From Lichtheimia corymbifera B2541 (Eukaryota > Mucoromycota > Mucoromycetes > Mucorales > Lichtheimiaceae): DNA of 64,000 nucleotides. The notes under the pieces are model-generated. The model did no database searches, was not told the origin of the DNA, and saw only the letters and a program-made list of their open reading frames with translations. How positions within the stretch are numbered: the stretch's first letter is position 1; each line of letters begins with the position of its first letter. Positions 22,162-35,200 of the stretch are shown here, in pieces. The translations under genes and the position numbers were made by a program. The stretch spans positions 1-64,000 of the forward strand of contig JNEU01000179.1 of assembly GCA_000697475.1 (NCBI GenBank), in the 5' to 3' direction.

Positions 22162-25100
22162 ATGACACAACAACCTCCACGAAAACGAATACACTTGGAC
22201 GACAATGCAATAGACAACGACATAGAAGCTACTGAATCACAACCCCAAAGTCAAAGGGAACCATCAGCGTCAACTGATAGTGGCGACAGCTCCCAACAGC
22301 AGCAACAGCCCACAAATCGATCAACGCCACGACCATCCTCGTTACGATCCTCAACACAACCAACACAATCCACCGACAATCGCCACGTCTCGTTTGCGCC
22401 CGGGACCAATCAAGAACCTGACGAACCAACAGAACGCAAGCCTCGACTTGTCATTACCAAAATGGTCCTCAACAACTTCAAATCTTATGCTGGACGACAA
22501 GTTATTGGCCCTTTTCAAAAGGTTAGATCATATTCTTTCTTCCTCGGCAAGGAGATGTTGATATATTGATATATATTTATTCTAGTCCTTTAGTGCAAGT
22601 ATGTTCATGCAAGCGTGTTGTAGATATATGTATAGGTCGTGTTTGATACTAACAAATGTCACTAGTTGTGGGTCCCAATGGTTCTGGCAAGTCGAATGTG
22701 ATCGATGCTCTCCTCTTTGTATTCGGTTATCGAGCCAACAAGATGCGTCAAGGCAAGCTATCGGAGCTCATCCACAACTCTGCCAAACATCCCAATTGCA
22801 ATTCATGTTCGGTGGAGGTTCATTTTCAGATGATCATTGATGGCGTAAGTACACAGGAAACCTACCCCTCCCCCAGGCATATCGAGCAAAGGGAATTGAC
22901 TCGTGAATGGATAGAATACACCAAAAGAGTTTGAAAAGGTGCCCAATTCACGATTGGTGGTCTCTCGACAAGCTTATCGCAACAACACCAGCAAGTACTT
23001 TATCAACGACAAAACCAGTAGCTATACCGAAGTGACAACACTGTTGCGGGAAAGAGGCATTGATTTGGATCATAAGCGATTCTTGATTTTACAAGTATGT
23101 GTGGACAATGCCACGGTGTAATGGATATCAGCTCACAAGGGGCGTGATTAGGGCGAAGTCGAGTCAATCGCATTGATGAAACCAAAAGCGAAGGATGACA
23201 GTGATGATGGCTTGCTCGAATACCTCGAAGATATCATTGGAACATCAAAATACAAGGAGCCAATCGAAGATGCAACCAATCGACTCGAGACTATCAATGA
23301 GGAACGCACTGAAAAGTTGAATCGTGCACGCTATGTTGGCAAAGAAAAGGACAATCTCGAGGTGGGTTCTAATGAACATAACACGAGGGGGGTCATTATG
23401 GACTAACAATTTCTCTTTTACAGAGCAAGAAACGTGAGGCAGAGAACTTTTTGGAGAGTGAGAATGATCTTGCGAGGAGGAAGAATGAGCTCTATCAGAT
23501 ATACACGTATGAAGCAAGGGTCAATGTGCAAACGGCACAAAAGGCGGTGGTAAGTATGAATGATGACTCTATCATGCTTGTATGGATCAACTCACCCGAC
23601 TGTCGACCATAGGTGGAACTCCGAGAAAAGTTGGAACAAGAGACTGCAAACCACGCTGATTATGAGAAGGAAGTAAAAGAGATGGAGAAGCTACACAAGG
23701 ATGCGTACAAAGAATACGAGGTAAGGCTTGATAGTGTTTCGTTTTTTATCATGATTGCTAATTGCTGTTTTCCTACTAATAATAGGCTTTGGATAAAGAG
23801 ACCAATGCTATTCTGAAACGCCATGCAAAGTTTGAAAAGGAGGACGTCCAGTTACGTGAACGTAAGCAGCATCTGGAAAAGAAGTTGGAGAAAGCTCAAG
23901 AAACATTGGAAAAGGTACGTGTTTGCTCAAAGTGATGCATACATGACAACTGACAGCGATATTATGAATAGGATCGCAAAGATCGAGCTCAAGCACGTGA
24001 TGATATCAAGAAACACGGTGATGATCTCAACAAGCGGAAGAAGGACCTGAAGGAACTTGAGAAGCAGCTAAAGGAGGAGGAGAAAAAGCTGGAGGAGATC
24101 AATGCCGAGCTGAAGGGGAATACGGATATCTACATGGCAGAGATTGAGGAGCTCAAGAAACAGCTTGCACCATGGACTGAAAAGATCAACGACAAAAAGA
24201 AGAATATCGATGTGCGCAAGTCTGAACAGGAGCTGCTGGCAGAGAAATTGACGTCAGGCAAAAAGGCTGTTGAGCATGCTGAAAAACAACTCGGACGTAT
24301 CAAGGAGCAAAAAAAGTCCAAGGCATGTATCATCCATGTATATGATAGCGTTGTACTAATGGAAATGTATAATAGGAAGGTGAACTTAAATCACTGCCAA
24401 AGGAGGTCAAGATGCTTGAAAAAGAAATTGAGGAATTGAAAACAAAGAGCAAGGCAAGTAAGACCTTTGGTTTTGTGTATGGCTATATATCTAAACGATT
24501 GGATTCCATTGTAGGAGCTGGAGGAAAGGGAACGAACTCAGAGGCAACAAGTCAGTATCGCTCGACAAAAAGCGGATGAAGCACAATCCTCGTTGATGCA
24601 ATCCCAGAACCGGGGCAAGGTGCTGGATAGCTTACTTCATATGCGAGATGCTGGTCGTATCAATGGTATCTATGTAAGTCGCCTCATGATAGATTTCTGT
24701 TATTGTATATGCGTAAATAACACTTTGTATATGTAGGATCGCCTTGGGAACCTTGGTGTGATTGATGACAAGTATGACATTGCGGTCTCAACAGCATGCC
24801 CCGCCTTGGACAATATTGTGGTGGAAACAGTGGAATCTGGCCAAGCATGTATCGAATATTTGCGCAAAAATAACCTTGGCCGTGGTGTGTTTACTGTCTT
24901 GGATAAGCTGAAGAATCAACGCATGGACCCCATTGAAACGCCTGAGGATGTACCTCGATTGTTTGATCTTATCCGAGCCAAAGACGACAAATTTCTCCCT
25001 GCCTTTTACAGCATCATGCAAGATACCCTAGTGGCGAATGATATGAGACAAGCCAACCGCATCGCCTATGGAGAAAAACGCTGGCGCGTAGTGACACTTG

Positions 25101-27329
25101 ATGGCAAATTGATTGAAAAGTCTGGTGCCATGTCAGGTGGTGGTAATCGTCCTTTACGAGGTGCCATGGATTCACGCTTCAGAGACACAGGTGTTACAGC
25201 AGCCACAGTAGCGGAATTGCAGCGTGAGCAAGACAAGCTTGAAGAAGAACTTCGGGATATCATGGAGCAAAAGCGTGCATGTGAGCTTTCACTGCGTTCT
25301 AAGAATGATGCTCTTCCACGTAAACAACTCGCTATTGAGAAGCTTGAAATGGACATGGTTAGCTTGGAGCAACAGCTTGCTGATGAAGAATCACATCTTG
25401 TGACACTAAAGTAAGTTGGCACTTTTTTTTGGACCGGGGCAATAATATCAAAAGTACTCATTTGACTTTCCATTTATAGGACAAGAGTGGAACCAAGCCC
25501 TGAGGATGTCAAACGGCACGACGAGATTGCAGGCGAGATTGAAACACTCAAGCAAGAAATGGAAGAGTTGAAGGAAAAGACGGTTGAGATTGAAGAGAGC
25601 ATCAAGTCATTGCAAGAAGATATCATGGATGCAGGCGGCATGGATTTACGTCTACAAAAGGTCGTTGTCGATGATGTGACCAAACGTATCAACAATCTCA
25701 ACAACAAGATCACCAAAGCAATGGTTAGCAAAGCCAAAGCTGAAAAGGACGTCATTCGACTTGAATCCAGCATTGTGAACACCGACAATGAATGCGAGAA
25801 AATCAAGGCCCAAGTGCATGAGCTTGACGAGGATGTTAAGGAGAAAGCCAAAGAAGCTGCAGCTATAATGAAAGAAGCCGATGAATCAAAAAAGGTAAGG
25901 GATGATTGATTGCACGTGAATGATATCGACCTGTTTCTCACACCATGCATATAATCAGCGCATGCAAGAGAAGAAAGCCGAAGCGGACAAGCTGAAAAAG
26001 GACTTGGATGAAAAGACCAGCAAGATCAACGCCTTGAGAAAGTCCCAAGTTGAAATCAAGAACAAGATGGAGGATTACCAACGTAGTCTACTGGACAACC
26101 AGCGAAAGGCATCTCATTGGCAAGACCAAAGATCAAGATTATCATTGCATAATTACAAGTACGACATGGACGATGATGATGACCTATGACTTGTTAGCTT
26201 ACAGTGCACGTTCCTTAGGATGAATGCTCGTGAACCTGACCTGGAAGTATATGATGATGAAGCGATTGAACAACAACTCCTAAAATCGACACAAGCGATC
26301 AAAGCAGAAATTGCCGAGTTGGAAGGTAACAATGAGGACCCATTATCTTATGACGTATGTTGATTGTTTGTTTTGTATGTGTGTAGCCTTTGTACAAAGC
26401 GCCCAACCCAATCTTTCAGTATTGGAAGAATATCGCCGCCGAGAAGCTGAATACAATGAGCGGGTGGATGACTTGAATGCAATTACGAGGAAACGTGATG
26501 ATGTCAAGAGCGAAGTTGAACGACTACGCAAACAACGTCTCGATGAATTCATGCATGGCTTCAATATTATTTCTCAAAAGCTCAAAGAAATGTACCAGGT
26601 ACCGAGTTTGTTTGGTTGGGGGGGAGTGGTTGGGGGAGAGGTAGCATTGCATGGCAACACATTGTGTAACTGATGTAACCATTGCTTACGAGATGTAGAT
26701 GATCACCATGGGCGGCAATGCAGAGCTTGAGCTAGTCGATAGTTTGGACCCATTTTCTGAAGGCATTGTGTTCAGCGTCATGCCACCGAAAAAGAGCTGG
26801 AAGAATATTGCTAACCTTTCTGGTGGTGAAAAGGTAAGGTCCTGTAACGAAGAATGGGATGGTGAGGCTTATGATGCTATATTAGACGTTGAGCTCTTTG
26901 GCACTTGTATTTGCCCTTCATCATTTCAAACCTACGCCATTGTATGTGATGGACGAGATTGATGCAGCCCTGGATTTCCGCAATGTATCGATTGTAGCCA
27001 ACTATATCGCTGAGCGAACCAAGAATGCACAATTTGTGATCATCAGTCTTCGCAACAACATGTTTGAACTTGCTGATCGACTTGTTGGTATTTACAAGAC
27101 CCAAGATTGTACCAAGAGCATAGCGATCAATCCATCCATGTTTGCTACGTTGTCAGCAGCCACTGGTGCATTGTCTTCTACCAACAGCAATAATAGCAGC
27201 AACAACAACAACAGTAGTAGTAGTGTCACACCACCTCCTCCTGCTCCGTCAGTAACACCACCGTCATCATCATCAGCATCGTCCACAGCCCCACCACAAG
27301 CATCGTCCTCCTCCTCCCCTTCCTCTTGA
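22162..27329 (+). CDS. SMC4: Condensin subunit SMC4
   Basis: ATPase arm of condensin, pairing with SMC2 to compact chromosomes. Eighteen exons: 22162-22521, 22586-22598, 22666-22844, 22930-23094, 23152-23361, 23424-23549, 23613-23720, 23786-23914, 23972-24322, 24376-24453, 24515-24673, 24737-25410, 25480-25894, 25959-26158, 26219-26325, 26387-26598, 26699-26833, 26886-27329; total 1354 aa. Walker A is GPNGSGKS (about 127-134). The segment HKRFLILQGEVESIALMKPK is SMC4-typical. The hinge lies near 618-800 (GRINGIYDRLGNLG onward) between two long coiled coils. The signature motif is LSGGEK (about 1202) and Walker B is LYVMDEIDAALD. A Ser/Thr/Pro N-terminus and an Asn/Ser/Pro tail are disordered. 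Two introns (24323-24375 and 24454-24514) have GC donors, and exon 2 is a 13-bp microexon. Confidence 0.97.
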
Positions 27330-27595
27330 ACAATCCAAAAACAAAATAAAATTGAAACGTTGCACAGCATCATTCCATAAACAGCACAAAAGGTTGTTGA
27401 TGACATTCGCGAATCGGAATATGGATTGTACCCCACACACCACACACCTGGTTCAAATGCCGAAACAAGGCCACAACCACAACCACAACCAACACTTTTT
27501 AAACGATCAAATAAACAGGGTCTCGCATTCTCCTCCTCCTACATTGCCTCATTTTCTTTTCTCTCTCTTTTCCTTTACCATCAAACAACTAAAAG

Positions 27596-28162
27596 ATGAC
27601 TGTTGCTGCTACCACACAACCTGAAGCTACTAAGCAAAGCCATCCAGGCTACTTTCGCATTGTGCGTCAAGGCACCCCTGAACAATACTCAAGCAAGCTA
27701 GTGGCCGAGCGTGATTTTCCAAAGGGCAGTGTTATTGCTCAACTTGAAGGCTTAACACCCGGTCCCAAGGCATATTCATCGGTGCAAATCTCAAAGACTG
27801 AGCATATTGAGCTTAACAGTGATCTTCTTTACATGAATCACTCCTGCGATCCTTCCGTGTGTATGGACATTGACAAGCGTGCTATCACTGCTCTCAAAGA
27901 TATCCGTACGGGTGATGAGCTCACTTTCTTCTATCCTTCTACTGAATGGGATATGGCACAGCCCTTTGATTGCTGGTGTGGATCTTCTCAGGTAATGCAT
28001 ATATTCATTGGTCGCAGAAAGCATAACGAGTATTATACTAAAACTAATGTTTGTTCACAGTGCATCAAACGTGTCATGGGTGCTCGCCATTTGTCTACCG
28101 AAACCCTTCAAAAGTTTTGCCTTGCTAAGCACATTGAGGAATTAGTTGCCGAACGTCAATAA
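27596..28162 (+). CDS. Small SET-domain protein with post-SET cysteines
   Basis: Probable protein lysine methyltransferase of 165 aa; substrate unknown. Exons 27596-27991 and 28061-28162. The intron is a multiple of three without a stop, but has good GTAATG...CACAG signals and interrupts the cysteine motif. The SET core is visible as AERDFPKGSVIAQLEG, then NHSCDPSV (SAM-binding NHSC motif), then GDELTFFYPSTEW with the catalytic-type Tyr. The post-SET part is FDCWCGSSQC after splicing, a Cys cluster that usually binds zinc. There are no accessory domains. The last codons overlap an AATAAA at 28158-28163, implying a very short 3' UTR or use of the AATAAA copies just downstream. Confidence 0.85.
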   Translation: MTVAATTQPEATKQSHPGYFRIVRQGTPEQYSSKLVAERDFPKGSVIAQLEGLTPGPKAYSSVQISKTEHIELNSDLLYMNHSCDPSVCMDIDKRAITALKDIRTGDELTFFYPSTEWDMAQPFDCWCGSSQVMHIFIGRRKHNEYYTKTNVCSQCIKRVMGARHLSTETLQKFCLAKHIEELVAERQ

Positions 28163-29211
28163 ATAATAAAATATCTTTATGGCTCTTTTTTGTACATATA
28201 TTCTACTATATGGCTTTCTTTCATCATGTATAATAACACATTTCAATGATTGTTCGGGAGAACGCGGGTTAATATAAAATGTCATGTATATATACAATGA
28301 AAAAATATGGTATGTTGCTGTAAAGCAGGCAGCAGCGGTATAGAGAGAGAGAGCAGCGTAAGGCGACATGATGATGACGACTGCAAAGCCGCGGATGGTT
28401 GTTATGTTGCTGACTGATATGCACGTGTCTTTGGGATCGTTGCTTATCAAAAGTCGATCAGCAGTATACAAATGTGATACCTTGAAGTCTATATTAATGA
28501 GCGTGTGGAAATGGGGTTGGGGAAGAAACTAGCAGCTTGGGGAAGCTCTGGTAGTGACGTTCATATACACATATAGAGATCAAAGCGCCCCGTATATTGG
28601 GCCGGCTAATTCTTTTGGGAGAGAACGGAAACAAAAGAAGTGTTTGGAAGCGGGGCTAGGCACGGTAGTCTGCATAAGGCAACACCGTGCGTAAATCGGT
28701 GTTTTATCGGCGCTCATCAGATCGAGCCGTTCTTGTGCCACAATGGCGACGTCAGTGCCAATGTCCATGTACCTTGACCCAAAACACCGGGGCCATCAAT
28801 TTGATTGGCCAAACAATTCCCTCCTCCTCCAATATAAATGAAGGAGTTCTTTTCCCTTGGACGCCATCATTATGTATGCATCCGAAGATTACGTATAATA
28901 TATGATAGTTCAGGTGCTTGGTTACTTGTAGTAGGATGGAAAAAATCCTTCACATTCATCTTCTGAAAGGCGCGCTATCATGGCGTATCTCTGTGCCTTA
29001 ATAAACTTTTGCTGGGTTTTTGCGTTGTACAACTATGCGTTTGAACTCGACATCAAAGGGACGTGTAACAGTCCAAGCGCAAAAGTTTCCCGCGCCACTT
29101 TGAGTTCAAGAGCCATGTATCATTCTTTGCAGAGGTGGACGGCAACTAGTAAAGGTAGACAGGAACTCATAATGTATATATATATAAGGTTGGTTTTATT
29201 CTAATAACTTT
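28163..29211. other. Gene-free convergent region with promoter-like elements
   Basis: This 1.05-kb stretch separates two convergent stop codons, so only 3' UTRs are expected. It nevertheless contains an inverted CCAAT (ATTGG, 28802-28806) and a TATAAA (28833-28838). There is also an inverted repeat GCACGGT / ACCGTGC (28660-28666 and 28684-28690). The longest rightward frame (28980-29204) has no recognisable features. A small non-coding RNA or short unannotated transcript is possible but unproven. Confidence 0.35.
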
Positions 29212-32200
29212 TTACATGAACCCAAAACCGGTTGCACACTCGTTGATAGCTTTGAAAAGATTATGGCGAAGATTGCTGTATGAATCGTACATGGGGAGAT
29301 CGATTTGATTGAAACTAGAGAGAACACAATCAGCTTTCGCTTACACATGAAGGTTTCCAAAAGCGATTTCTTACCATGTGTGAGCCGTTGGTAATCGATT
29401 GTCCATGCTGTATTCCTTGTGGATCTGGAATTTCTGCACACCACCTGACCCTTGCAAATGTGCGAATCCTTCTAAGGGAACCTTGGACGTACCGGTAGCA
29501 AATTGCAACAACTTTGCACGTTCTTCTTGATCAAAGCTGCGAACCGCACGCCAAAACCATTGAATCTGAGTCGAGTTGGATGAATAGCCACCTTGATACT
29601 CTGTATTATTTTTCCAGTCGTCAATGTCGATATCAGGAAGGCCTGAAATCAGCAGCTCGAGTTCTTGCTCATTAAATATTTGGATGAGAGATGCTGGAAT
29701 GACTTCATGGAAACCTTGCAAGAATGCTTCAATCTGATCTTTGATAGCCGTCGTCAACCGGTGCTCAGTCACCAAGGACACATACTCGTGCTTGTTTTCC
29801 TCTGTCACTGGTAAATTGCGGCCATCTGGCTTGAGATCAATGACATGTGTTGTGCCAAAGTCATCCACTTCCAAGCTGAATGTCAAATCGATCACATCGG
29901 TAATATCGTTTTCTAGCATCCACACAAGACTCTTGTAGTATTCATGGTCAATGGCTTCCATATCCTTGTAATCCACAGATCGACCCAAGATGTGCTTGTA
30001 AAAGGACCGTGTAAAATAAGCATCCAATAATCGTCCATCATAAATGGCCTTGCCAATCACTCGACCCACAAACTTGAGATAACTCAAATGATCAGGATTC
30101 ACCGACGATGCACGATTTGGCTGGTATGTGAGCTTGTCGGCAGCTGATGTGATAAACAAGGCATAGTTGGGATCAAACATTTGACGGGCCAAAACAGAAT
30201 ACCATTCACGTGATACGCCACCAGCATCCACACCATCCTCATCACGAAATTGCACACTCAAACGGCCATACTTGATCTCGTCACCGGTTTTGCCGAGCAA
30301 TTGATGATAGGAATCTTGGAACACATAGCGACGTCGAACATTGAGCTGGAGTGATGGGTAGTGGTGTCGCGGTGTTGATGTGCGTTTATGTAATTGCTGT
30401 ACAAAGTAATTGCGTTTGTTGTCAAATTCGAGCACCTTGGGATTACGCACAAGTAGAGAAAAGGAGCCAAGCATCAACGAAGGATTGTTCCGCACCATTG
30501 TATTCAGGATCTTGCGGTGGTGCTCCGTAAATGTGAAAAAGAAACCTTCCTGTGCTTGATCAGAAGCATACTTGTACACCACCATCAGTGACTCCATAAG
30601 TGGAAGAATCACCGTGGCCACATTCAACAGGTAGTCTCTTTCACGAATGGCAACTAGGCAATCACCCAACTTGTCCCACAAAGATAATAGAGCCAATTCT
30701 TCATAGACTTCCAATACAGATTGCTCTTTGCTGTCGTTAAACTGTGAGGAGGAGGAGGATGTACTGGGTTTGCGTGAGCAGACATAATCGATCGTCTTGA
30801 GCACTCGTAACAACTTGGCTTGATGTGAGCTTGCGCCAGAGAATTGTGATAGCGTGGATCCTTGTAATTCTGTGTCAGGGGTTGCCTTGTTAAGAATGGC
30901 GAGGAGATCGTCAAGATCGCTTGCAACGTGTTCATAAGATGATTTGGCAGCTTGTATAAGCTCGTCCATTATTGTTTTCATGGCACCGTCCAAGGATGAT
31001 AAATGTGACAGAGCACTGATTGTGCATTGAAATGTTTTGTTGCTGCATTCACCTGATGTAAGCACGTGTACCACTTGCTGAATATACTGGTCTGGAATCA
31101 CAGGCGGCTTTGATGCTAATTCTTTGCTGTTGACTCGATCCATGTACTTCTTCACCAAAACAGGGAATGGGCGACATAATGTTGAGATTAGACGCATCAA
31201 ATCTTCCATCAAATTTGGGTTATCCACAAACACAGCTCGATCAAGTAGGCTGATAAGGACCAAAAGCGGGTATTTGCTGGATGGTGCCTGCATTTTGTTC
31301 TTGCCTTTGCTGGTGCTACTGCGTTTCAAGCCGGCCAAACAATCATTCTCCACCAAAAAGTATCCAAGCGACTTGTCATTCGATTGGATGAGTTGCATAA
31401 GGAAACCAAGACAGCGTTGAGTGATGAAATTCGGAGCTGTTTGTGTGGTATTCGAGGCGTTGGTCGCATTGTTGCCAGGCCGCTTGGATGATGACGATGA
31501 TGATTGAATCACTTTGTCAAAGCACAAGTCAACGGCTGTCATATCATTGCTGCCATCATGTAACACACACACCAACAGTGACAAGAGATCGCATCGTGTT
31601 TGTGTATTCTCGCATAAATTCACCAACAGCTGACTGAGTATAGACTTGGAAATAGGTTGCAATGCAAATAGCAATCGTGCTAGGCTGGCAAGTTCACCAC
31701 GATCCACAAGCTGAATAGCACTTTGCCGTGTGTTGCTTTTGCGTTGATTGGTATCTTCTCGTGTGCCATTGCGATCATTCCTGCCAAATTCAGTGACAAG
31801 ACGTTGGAACTCATCGGATAAGCGGAAACGGCGTGTTGGTGGATCAGGTAAGCCAAGTGGGCTAGGAGCATGACCATTGAGAACTTGTGGTAGTGGCGTA
31901 TTTGCTTGCTGCTCTTCCTGTTGTTGTCGTTCACGTCGCTCACGACTAAATGCTTCTTGTTGCAGCACTTCTTCACGTATCTCTGGTGGTAAAGCGCCAA
32001 GAAACTCAGAGCTTATCGATTCAGTTTCTGTTGTCTGCATTCTGGAACGCGATATACGCATATGATCGTTGACAACTTCTCGTCTCAAGTCATCAGGAAG
32101 TGCCTCAAGGAATTCAACATCAAGACCAGTCTGGGAAATATCCACCAATTCACCATTGATAGTAATCATTCTTCGATGCTGATCCTGCCCCATGCTAGAG

Positions 32201-35200
32201 CCATCCCCTGCTGCTGCTGTTGCTGCTACCGTTGGTTGTTGTTGTTGCTCTGAATCATAGACCTCCTCATGTTCTTTCCTTTTGCGTTCTTCTTCTTCAC
32301 GTAGACGCCGTTCCTCCTCTTCCTTTTTACGCCTTTCCTCTTGCAATCGCCGTTGCTCCTCGCGCCTTTGTTCCTCCTTTTCTCGCATTCGACGTTCCTC
32401 TTCCATGACAATTGGTACCAAGATATTCAGTAATGGATTCAGCAGATTTTGAGACTTATCAGCCACACTTGTTCCATACATCATGCGTGCTTCCTGATTC
32501 CAACGGTCGGCACAGGTCATTGGCTGAAAATCATGCAACATAGATAGCAATTCACGGTTAGAGTCAGCGTCAGGTTGTTCCTGTTCTTCCAAAGGAGAGC
32601 GAGTCATGTTGCTGTTGTTGATGATGCGAGGGTTGTTGCGCAGCTCGAGTTCAAATGATCGCATAATACCATTGGCACGTCCTCTCACATCGAAACCCAA
32701 AGAGCTTGATTGTATTCCTCGTCGTGCACTTGTACCTGAAGCAGCTCGCATGAGATAACTTTCTAATAGACGTATAGCGCTATCCCCAACAGTGTGCTCA
32801 AACGCTTGCCACATACTTTGACCACCATGCGGTCGAGGACGTGAATAAGTCATAGGTCCAGCAAACGACGGCCGTGTAGGTCGAGGTATCATGGTGTTGT
32901 TATCCGACCCATTGGTGCCTTGATATTCTTCAGACAATAGTGGATGATTGATTACTTGGTCTTGGTCAACTGAAGTTGCTGCGCTAACACCCAAAGGTCG
33001 AAATATTCCTCTTGGCAATGGCAGAATGGGTAGTCGGTTACTTCTTCGAAGCTCAGAGCGCTGGAGGTCAATGCGTGGTAGTGAGCGAGAGAAACGATTG
33101 TCATGTTCATCATCACCACCGAGATAATAATCCTCGTCCATGTCAGCATCCATCATGGCACGATCCTCCATAAAATCAATCCCATCATTCACATCATCCA
33201 AATTTTCAGATCCTTCATCCTCGTCGAAATCCGATTGATCAAGTGCATCAAGATCGTCCACGTGTTCCTGTAAATCATCAACCGGTATTAGTATGGCGTA
33301 TATCACACAGAGCTGTCAAAGCACTTACATCATCCACAAGCACATCGACAAGGTCACGATAGCTGCGTCTACCATTCATGATGGGTGACTCGGGAACGTC
33401 CATATCACCAGTACCTCGAATGATGGATTCATGATCGAAGTCTTCGAGTTGCCATGTCATGTGTGGCTCGTCGTCTTCTTGCACGGTGGATTCAGCCGCG
33501 TTATCACCATCCACTTGCATTTGGTCACCATTCTAAAGAGATTTGATTAATGCACATACACAACACAATGCAATCCATGCATGTATATATATACCTCTTC
33601 TTGTTCTAACATATCAATAACCTCCATATCATCTTCGTCTCTAGGCGGAACATCGGAACTGTCATCGGTCGTGCTGTCATCAAATCCATCCTCGCCATAT
33701 CTATTAGGTGTATGTGTTAGTCACATAAGCAATCTCTAGTACAGAATAACCTTACCTGTCCTCATTGATCGTTTCATCTATTTGTTCATCATCAGCATCT
33801 TCACCGTTAAATAAATCAGGAGATGAATTGCGATCTTGAATAAGCTGTGAAGCTGGCTCCTGGTGTTGCTGCTGCTCATCATTATCCTTGTCTTGCTGTT
33901 GCTCAGCATCAGTCATCTTGCTTCCAAAGCTTGTCAGCTGCTCAAGGGGACGCAACATGGAATTGATCACTGTACGTGCATGTGGGTACTCGATATCGAT
34001 GTCATTGATAGCCATGGTGAGGACACTGACAAGCTGCTTGTTGATCATAAGCTTGGCAATATGGATGGTTGTTTCCTCTTTGGTACGTTGTTGTGCTGGA
34101 GCACCGGCACTTGGTCTGGCATTTAAAATGCGATGACACAAATCTGCAAGGGCTAGATATTTGCCATATTTGACTGATAAAGAGACTGATTTGGTCGAAG
34201 CAATGGTCTCCTTAAACGCACACACAATGATATCAAATATGTAACGACGTATGGGATTCAAGTCTCGTTCTTTGTCTGCTGCAGTATTGGTGTCATTGTT
34301 CGCACCACCAGCATCATAACACATGGCTACTAAAATAGATGCTGTCCAGATAGAAAGCCCCTGTTGCTTCCGAGATTCCACGTTTGGGTTGACGGCGTTG
34401 TAAGGTAGCAAATCATTGATCAGCATATGCATAATGGAAGATTCTTCGTTGTTGTTGCGTTGACAGAATGCATATAACGCATGCTTGCATGTGTTGTAGG
34501 ATGATACAAGCTCCACCAAACATTGCAATATGAAACCGGTGTATGCATAGTGTGCATTCTCCTGTGCTGATCGATGATCACCCGTATTATCGTGCGAATC
34601 CTTGCAAGCACGAATAAGCTCATTCAAGAGATAATCGATAACAATGGATGCATCTGCTATTTCAGGCTCATGCCGCTGCTGCTCGTTTTTCTCTGGGACT
34701 GCTGCATCCTTTTCATTTGACGTTCCACTTTCATCTTTGATGGTGCCATTCTTGGTCAAGAGTTTGATGTGTGGATTCTCGCTATGTCGATCATATCTTG
34801 TAATGCGACAGATTTGACCAGAGACATTCAAGAATGTTGATGGATCTCGTAGTGCCACGTGACCATTGTTGCGTAAATACGTGCGAATATCCATGTTACG
34901 GGGTCGAGGTACTGTAAACCATGTGCTGATTATATCCTCCATACGCTTTACGAGCACAGCTTTGCTTTCAATGACATGTCGGAAGATCAAAATAATGAAT
35001 GCCTGCAGACCTTGCAATCCATTGCCGCCATGATTTCTGGAACGAGCCTTGGCAAAGAGCAATTGAAGCCCATCATGCTTCACAAACTCACGTGCAGCAT
35101 CATAATCACGAGTCAACCGCACCACAATCCGTAAGATGGCATAGATATCATTGCGTGTAGTGTCGTTACTTTTTAGTAGCTTGATACAATCAATCAATAA

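Noticed and set aside
25474..25950. Minus-strand Ser-rich frame in SMC4
   Set aside because: Antisense of the SMC4 coiled coil; composition is what a Lys/Glu-rich helix gives on the other strand.
28980..29204. 74-codon plus-strand frame in the convergent region
   Set aside because: No recognisable domain, no nearby core promoter other than a distant TATAAA, and a composition not distinguishable from random.
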